NCBI GenBank assembly: GCA_944325225.1
Contig: CALUZQ010000014.1
Span: 1-42,827, forward strand
Reading direction: 5' to 3'
Length of the DNA: 42,827 bases
Source: an uncultured Elusimicrobiales bacterium
GTDB taxonomy: Bacteria; Elusimicrobiota; Elusimicrobia; Elusimicrobiales; Elusimicrobiaceae
Shown here: positions 38,495-42,827 of the stretch, piece by piece
Layout: each line of letters starts with the position of its first letter
Position numbering within the stretch: the first letter of the stretch is position 1
Translations under genes and position numbers: made by a program
Notes under the pieces: model-generated
The model's input: only the letters and a program-made list of their open reading frames with translations
The model's database searches: none
Told to the model about the DNA's origin: nothing

Positions 38495-38508
38495 TTACCG
38501 CTCGGTAA
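38495..38508. promoter_or_regulatory. Operator-like palindrome upstream of the GH13 gene
   Basis: TTACCG-CT-CGGTAA, 6-bp arms around a 2-bp centre, ending 7 bp before the -35 hexamer of the GH13 promoter. The same 15 bases (TTACCGCTCGGTAAA) recur before the ATP synthase operon at 40230. The shape is like TetR-family operators, which is inference. Confidence 0.6.
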
Positions 38509-38515
38509 AAAAAGG

Positions 38516-38545
38516 TTTACAACCGTCCCTGTAAAGTGCTATAAG
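38516..38545 (+). promoter_or_regulatory. Promoter of the GH13 gene
   Basis: TTTACA (38516-38521), 18-bp spacer, TATAAG (38540-38545); start near 38552. A GGGG Shine-Dalgarno (38554-38557) lies 8 nt before ATG 38566. Confidence 0.6.
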
Positions 38546-38565
38546 AATAATAGGGGAAAACTGTT

Positions 38566-40029
38566 ATGAGGACCAATCCGCATATTTTAGAAATTAATAC
38601 GCGCTCGTGGCTAAAACGCCTGGAAGCGCGGTATAACCGTCCCATGACATTGGCCGATGTGCCGGATGAATATTGGCAGCGCGCCAAAGAATTGGGGTTT
38701 GACGCTATCTGGTTTATGGGCGTTTGGAAATTGAGTCCGGCGGCCGAGCAAATTGCGCGCGCCAATCCGGAAATTCAAGCCCAAATCCGCGCCATCAAGC
38801 CCGATTTTAAACCGGAAGATATTACCGCTTCTCCCTACGCCGTTTATGAATATGAAGTGGACCCGGCGTTGGGCGGTAATGCGGCCTTGGCCTCTATGCG
38901 CGCTAAATTAAATGCGTTGGGCATTCAGTTGCTGTTGGATTTTGTAGGCAATCATACCGCCATTGACAGTCCGACAGTTACCTCCGACCCGGATTTGTAT
39001 ATCAACACCGGCACGCAGGAACCGCATACCCATAAAGATTGGTTTTTTAAAAACGCCAACGGCGTCTATATCGCCCACGGGCGCGACCCTTATTTCGCTC
39101 CGTGGACGGATACCGCCCAGCTGAATTATTTTAACCCCAAAACGCGCGAATTTATGCTGCAAAACCTGCTGCATGTGGCTTCCCTGTGCGACGGCGTCCG
39201 CTGCGATATGGCGATGCTTTCCTTAAATAAAGTGCACCGGGATACCTGGTGGGAATTTATCGGCGGGAATTTGCCCAAAGAAGAATTTTGGCACCGGGCG
39301 CTTTTGTCCGTGCACGAAAAATATCCCGAATTTATCTTTATCGCCGAAGTGTATTGGGGCTTAGAGTGGGATATTCAAGAAATGGGCTTTGACTATACCT
39401 ACGATAAAGTACTTTACGACCGGCTGCGCTTTTCCAACCCGGAGAATATCAAAGGCCATTTGGGCGCCGAGCATTTGTTCCAGATGCGCTCTATCCGCTT
39501 TACGGCTAACCACGACGAAGAAGAAAGTTTAAAAGCATTTGGAAAGGAAAAATCCCTTGCGGCCAGCACCATTATCGCCACGCTTCCCGGTGCGCGCATG
39601 TTTCACTTGTTCCAGTTGTTGGGCCGCCCGGAACGAATGCCGATTCAATACATAAAGGACGATTTTACCACCGATAAAGAAGTGGCGGATTATTACTTAA
39701 AACTGTTGCATATCTCATCGGATCCGGCCTTTCACGGGGGGCAGTGGTCCCTGCGTGATGTAGCGGCGGTAGCGATGGGCGAAGATTCCAACCGCAACAT
39801 CTTGGCCTGGCAGTGGAAACAGCGCAATACCGGGAAACTGATTGTAATTAATTACAGCGGAGCCCCGGCGAAGGGGCGGCTGTCTATGAAGGGCGTTTAT
39901 GGGGCTGACAGCCACATTACCGAAGAATTAACCGGCGAGAAAATTACCGTTACACCCGAAGCGATTGCCCAAGGATATGAATTAAATTTAAAGCCGTATG
40001 AAAGTAAAATTTTTACTTACGCGGTGTAA
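38566..40029 (+). CDS. GH13 alpha-amylase-family glycoside hydrolase, cytoplasmic
   Basis: 487-aa TIM-barrel enzyme acting on alpha-glucans or alpha-glucosides. The catalytic triad can be placed: nucleophile Asp214 in DGVRCDMAML, acid/base Glu261 in FIFIAEVYWGLEWD, and Asp317 in FTANHDEEES; conserved region I is LLLDFVGNHTA. A small C-terminal beta domain follows (about 400-487). There is no signal peptide, so it should act inside the cell, perhaps on stored glycogen or imported maltodextrin. The exact specificity is not readable. It has its own promoter and terminator, and an upstream palindrome shared with the ATP synthase promoter region. Confidence 0.93.
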   Translation: MRTNPHILEINTRSWLKRLEARYNRPMTLADVPDEYWQRAKELGFDAIWFMGVWKLSPAAEQIARANPEIQAQIRAIKPDFKPEDITASPYAVYEYEVDPALGGNAALASMRAKLNALGIQLLLDFVGNHTAIDSPTVTSDPDLYINTGTQEPHTHKDWFFKNANGVYIAHGRDPYFAPWTDTAQLNYFNPKTREFMLQNLLHVASLCDGVRCDMAMLSLNKVHRDTWWEFIGGNLPKEEFWHRALLSVHEKYPEFIFIAEVYWGLEWDIQEMGFDYTYDKVLYDRLRFSNPENIKGHLGAEHLFQMRSIRFTANHDEEESLKAFGKEKSLAASTIIATLPGARMFHLFQLLGRPERMPIQYIKDDFTTDKEVADYYLKLLHISSDPAFHGGQWSLRDVAAVAMGEDSNRNILAWQWKQRNTGKLIVINYSGAPAKGRLSMKGVYGADSHITEELTGEKITVTPEAIAQGYELNLKPYESKIFTYAV

Positions 40030-40045
40030 TCTTCGCTATCGATTG

Positions 40046-40070
40046 AACCCCGCCTGCCGGCGGGGTTTTT
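40046..40070 (+). terminator. Terminator after the GH13 gene
   Basis: AACCCCGCC (40046-40054) pairs with GGCGGGGTT (40059-40067), TGCC loop, then T-run. 16 bp after the stop codon. Confidence 0.92.
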
Positions 40071-40172
40071 TATGGTTGGGAAAGAATCCTTGCCGATGGT
40101 AAGTGTTCGTCTCAAACTGGGCAGAAAAAATTCCACAGGAGCTTTAGATTTACTACAATAAAAGAAAGCGGA

Positions 40173-40215
40173 AAATTCGCTTAAAAAAGATAGCTTTTTT
40201 AGCGGAATTTTTTTA
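40173..40215 (+). terminator. Long imperfect hairpin with T-tract upstream of the ATP synthase operon
   Basis: TAAAAAAG pairs with CTTTTTTA around ATAG, extended outward by AAATTCGC / GCG-GAATTT with single-base bulges, followed by a T-run that merges with the -10 TATAAT. It would terminate a transcript, but no gene lies between it and the GH13 terminator. Confidence 0.5.
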
Positions 40216-40219
40216 TAAT
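40214..40219 (+). promoter_or_regulatory. -10 element of the ATP synthase operon
   Basis: Perfect TATAAT; start predicted near 40226, just 4 bp before the shared palindrome at 40230. No convincing -35 hexamer. Confidence 0.5.
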
Positions 40220-40229
40220 ATAAATATAC

Positions 40230-40243
40230 TTACCGCTCGGTAA
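40230..40243. promoter_or_regulatory. Operator-like palindrome at the ATP synthase promoter
   Basis: TTACCG-CT-CGGTAA at about +4 to +17 relative to the predicted start, a position where a bound protein would block transcription. Identical over 15 bases to 38495-38509. A small RNA hairpin (5-bp stem, 4-nt loop) is the alternative reading. Confidence 0.6.
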
Positions 40244-40260
40244 ATAAACCGGGGGCAAAA

Positions 40261-40518
40261 ATGGCGCTGGGACCGTTTACCAAACAGGACCATGTAGAAA
40301 TTACCACGCTGGGCATGGAATTTGCCGTTTCCGAAATACTGTGCGCCGGGGCGGGTTACTGGCTGGACAGCCACTGGGGCACGGCGCCCTGGTGTTTGGT
40401 AGCCGGCGCGGCGGCGGGGTTTGGATTGGGACTGTATCAAATTATCCGTGCCGCCGGCAAAATGGCTAGGAAAGATCAAAATTTAAAAAAGGCAGAACAA
40501 AAAGATGGATGTCGCTGA
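40261..40518 (+). CDS. AtpI/AtpZ-like F1Fo ATP synthase accessory protein
   Basis: 85-aa small membrane protein at the head of the operon, fitting the ATPase_gene1 (AtpZ/AtpI) family thought to help c-ring assembly or carry Mg2+/Ca2+. Two hydrophobic segments: about residues 18-35 (MEFAVSEILCAGAGYWLD) and 42-65 (APWCLVAGAAAGFGLGLYQIIRAAG), with the family-like GYWLDSHWGT and the GFGLGLYQIIR motif, then a basic tail. The Shine-Dalgarno GGGGG is strong. It overlaps atpB by 14 bp. Confidence 0.85.
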   Translation: MALGPFTKQDHVEITTLGMEFAVSEILCAGAGYWLDSHWGTAPWCLVAGAAAGFGLGLYQIIRAAGKMARKDQNLKKAEQKDGCR

Positions 40519-41266
40519 AATAATTTCTCACCATATTCTGGACCACGACTGGGGCGTTACCCTTTCTGGTTTTCGCATTCCGGTTACTACACATACCGTT
40601 ACACTGCTTATCGTTAGTTTAGTGTTATTGTTGGGGCTGCACTGGATTTCGCTGGGGCGGCAGAGCCGCGCCGGGCGGCTGCTTACGACACTGATGGAAG
40701 AATATGTTTCTTTTATCCGCGACGGGATTGTGCTTCCTAATATGGGGAAAGAAGGCAAAAGCTTTTTGCCCTATTTTTGCACCCTTTTCCTGTTTGTGTT
40801 GTGCAGTGCACTCGCGGGGCTGATTCCCAATATGAAAACTGCCACCGCCAACATTTCCGTTACCGCCGGGCTGGCGTTATGCTCGGGCGGGCTGATTTTA
40901 TACTGCGGGCTTAAATTTCACGGGATACTTGGCTTTTTGAAAGGATTTATTCCGTCCGGCACGCCGGGCTGGCTGGTGCCGCTTATTTTCCCGCTGGAAG
41001 TAGTCAGCATGATTATTAAAGTATGCGTGCTGGCGATTCGTTTGTTTGCCAATATGCTTTCGGGGCATATGGTGCTGATTTGCCTGCTGCTCATTATTTT
41101 TGTAGTGGGACAAATGCACATTGCCGCCGGCGCGGGCGCGCTGGTGCCGGCGATGGGGCTGGAATTATTTATGACTTGTCTGGAACTGCTGGTGGCCTTT
41201 TTGCAGGCGTATGTGTTTACGCTGTTAACCAGCATTTTTGCCGGATCGGTCATACATACGCATTAA
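40505..41266 (+). CDS. atpB: ATP synthase subunit a
   Basis: Membrane subunit forming the half-channels of the rotary motor. 253 aa, about five to six membrane helices. The essential Arg is Arg179 in LAIRLFANMLSGHMVL; the last helix has ELLVAFLQAYVFTLLTSIFAGSVIHTH with the conserved Gln. Starts inside the end of the AtpI-like gene (14-bp overlap). Length and motifs are normal. Confidence 0.96.
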   Translation: MDVAEIISHHILDHDWGVTLSGFRIPVTTHTVTLLIVSLVLLLGLHWISLGRQSRAGRLLTTLMEEYVSFIRDGIVLPNMGKEGKSFLPYFCTLFLFVLCSALAGLIPNMKTATANISVTAGLALCSGGLILYCGLKFHGILGFLKGFIPSGTPGWLVPLIFPLEVVSMIIKVCVLAIRLFANMLSGHMVLICLLLIIFVVGQMHIAAGAGALVPAMGLELFMTCLELLVAFLQAYVFTLLTSIFAGSVIHTH

Positions 41267-41312
41267 TTTGAAAAAATCTAGGAACCGGGCTTTAGCCCGA
41301 AAAGGAGAATAA

Positions 41313-41546
<234 letters not shown>

Positions 41547-41566
41547 TCCGTTAGGACGGAGCACAT

Positions 41567-42061
41567 ATGGAAGATTTGTTAAAGCCGGACTACGGCGTAC
41601 TGGTGCTGACCATTTGCAACTTTTTGCTGTTGGTATATTTGCTTAAAAAGTTTGCGTGGAACCGCATTATCGGCGGGTTGGAAAAACGCGAACAGCAGAT
41701 AGCCGAAGATAAAGCTCAGGCCCAGCAAGCCCGCCAGGCGGCGGAAACGCTCAAACGCGAACTGGACGAAAAGTTGACCCAAATTTCCGATGAAGCCGCC
41801 AAACGGCTGGCCGAAGCGGTAAAACTGGGGGACACGCAGAAAGAGCAGATTCTGGCTGCGGCCAAGGAACAGTCCGAACGCTTGCTGGCGCAAGCCAAAG
41901 CGCAAATTGAAGCGGAAAAAAATAAAGCACTGGCGGATGTGCGCGGCGAAATTGCCCGAACGGCGGTGTTGGCCGCTTCCAAGGTGGTGCAGCAGCAGAT
42001 GAGTGAAGAATCCGCCCAAAGCGTGGTGGACCGCGTCTTACAGGAAATTAAAGCGAAGTAA
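41567..42061 (+). CDS. atpF: ATP synthase subunit b
   Basis: 164-aa peripheral stalk subunit: one N-terminal membrane helix (YGVLVLTICNFLLLVYLLKKFAW, about 8-30) followed by a long charged, Ala/Glu/Lys/Gln-rich helix that dimerises as a coiled coil. The WNRIIGGLEKREQQIAEDKAQAQQAR segment is characteristic. Only one b-type gene is seen. Confidence 0.95.
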   Translation: MEDLLKPDYGVLVLTICNFLLLVYLLKKFAWNRIIGGLEKREQQIAEDKAQAQQARQAAETLKRELDEKLTQISDEAAKRLAEAVKLGDTQKEQILAAAKEQSERLLAQAKAQIEAEKNKALADVRGEIARTAVLAASKVVQQQMSEESAQSVVDRVLQEIKAK

Positions 42062-42065
42062 GGAT

Positions 42066-42593
42066 ATGAACAGTTCAGACAGAATTGCAGTGCAGCGTTA
42101 TGCCGCTGCTTACAACGAGTTAAGCGCCACCAACGAACAGGCCCAGCGCCGTGCGGAAGACCTGCAGGCGGCAGCCGGCGCGCTGGAAGCAGTGCGCGGG
42201 TATATGACCAGCCCGCGGATAACGGCCCCGCAAAAAAAACAGGCCGTACGGGCTGCGCTGAAAAACGCGCCGGAAACGGCGGCGTTTGTGGAACTGTTGA
42301 TTGACGCCAAACGATATGCGCTTTTAGCAGCCGTTGCCCGCCGGGTGGGGGAATTGTTGGATGAACGGCTGGGTATTGTGCGTGCGGAAGTAGTGTCGGC
42401 CCGCGCGCTGAGCCCCGAACAGAAAAAACAAACTGAAGCGGCCCTGTCGGCGCGCTACGGCGGCAAGGTGGAAGCTTCTTTTTCGGACGACCCGGCTTTG
42501 CTGGGCGGGCTGAAAATTAAATGCCGGGGAGAACTCATAGACGGCAGCTTGCAGGGGCGGCTTGCGAAACTGCAAGAAGAATTGACACATTAA
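42066..42593 (+). CDS. atpH: ATP synthase subunit delta
   Basis: 175-aa stalk subunit (OSCP type) linking F1 to b. The N-terminal helical bundle starts IAVQRYAAAYNELSA, and the C-terminal part has the family pattern EVVSARALSPEQKKQTEAALSARYGGKVEASFSDDPALLGGLKIKCRGELIDGSLQGRLAKLQEEL. ATG 42066 is preceded by AAGGAT; an in-frame ATG at 42003 would lie inside atpF and is rejected. Confidence 0.95.
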   Translation: MNSSDRIAVQRYAAAYNELSATNEQAQRRAEDLQAAAGALEAVRGYMTSPRITAPQKKQAVRAALKNAPETAAFVELLIDAKRYALLAAVARRVGELLDERLGIVRAEVVSARALSPEQKKQTEAALSARYGGKVEASFSDDPALLGGLKIKCRGELIDGSLQGRLAKLQEELTH

Positions 42594-42605
42594 TACGGTA
42601 GCAAT

Positions 42606-42827
42606 ATGGCAATTAGACCCGAAGAAATAACCAATATCATTAAAGAAAAAATTGAACATTTTGACACTTCCGCCGATATCAGCGAAGTAGGCACGGTGAT
42701 TCAAGTGGGCGACGGGATTGCCCGCGTGCACGGTTTAAATCAGGTAAAGGCCTCGGAACTGGTAGATTTCGGAAACGGCGTGCAAGGTATGGCGCTGAAC
42801 CTGGAATATGACAATGTCGGCTGCGTG
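42606..42827 (+). CDS. atpA: ATP synthase subunit alpha, 5' part (cut by window edge)
   Basis: 74 codons of the alpha subunit, starting [20 protein letters not shown]. The N-terminal barrel domain pattern [48 protein letters not shown] is diagnostic for alpha. The window ends before the Walker A motif. Completes the visible order I/Z-B-E-F-H-A; gamma, beta and epsilon are expected beyond the edge. Confidence 0.95.
   Translation, partial: MAIRPEEITNIIKEKIEHFDTSADISEVGTVIQVGDGIARVHGLNQVKASELVDFGNGVQGMALNLEYDNVGCV

Noticed and set aside
40072..40161. 29-codon ORF whose start (MVGKESLPMVSVRLKLGRKN) faintly recalls ribosomal protein S16
   Set aside because: Similarity covers about ten residues, no Shine-Dalgarno (start follows a terminator T-run), and the rest does not match; treated as chance.

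Overview
This 42.8 kb window looks like the replication-origin region of a Gram-negative-type anaerobic bacterium. My best guess is a gut member of the phylum Elusimicrobiota. That rests on gene content (KDO phosphatase, OmpW/OmpA-type beta-barrels, lipoproteins, desulfoferrodoxin plus flavodiiron protein, pyruvoyl arginine decarboxylase) and was not tested by phylogeny. I see no insertion sequence, prophage, CRISPR array, rRNA or tRNA. The DNA reads as a compact core chromosome with short intergenic gaps and many overlapping start/stop codons.

Origin block (23.4-38.4 kb). dnaA, dnaN, a DciA-like (DUF721) gene, gyrB and gyrA run rightward. parB, parA, lepB, a GT4 glycosyltransferase and an oxygen/superoxide defence operon run leftward. 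The dnaA-dnaN gap carries DnaA boxes and is the likely oriC. Two identical parS-like palindromes flank lepB. Right of gyrA are a GH13 glycosidase and the start of the F1Fo ATP synthase operon (atpI/Z-B-E-F-H-A, cut by the window edge). The glycosidase gene and the ATP synthase operon share an identical operator-like palindrome.

Left part (0-23.2 kb). tatD, a lipoprotein and an unknown membrane-anchored protein; infC-rpmI-rplT on the minus strand with a strong promoter and structured leaders; a lipoprotein and a GIN-domain protein; nusB-ligA; a tightly overlapped operon of M3 peptidase, type II pantothenate kinase, squalene/phytoene-synthase-like enzyme and TPR protein; arginine decarboxylase plus agmatinase (arginine to putrescine in two steps); an outer-membrane beta-barrel gene; an operon of CsgG-like lipoprotein, small membrane protein, serS and TPR protein; then kdsC, a second paralogous beta-barrel gene, a DUF1646 transporter, MgtC/SapB and a DegT/DnrJ aminotransferase.

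Main points for a second look: (1) several operon-leading genes have a -10-like hexamer 6-9 nt before the start codon and no Shine-Dalgarno, suggesting leaderless transcripts; (2) the shared TTACCG-CT-CGGTAA palindrome; (3) variant parS sites, one inside codons of a glycosyltransferase gene; (4) arginine at the quinolone-determining Ser83 position of GyrA; (5) a candidate L20 autoregulatory structure before rpmI. All calls come from reading the sequence and translations; no database search was run.
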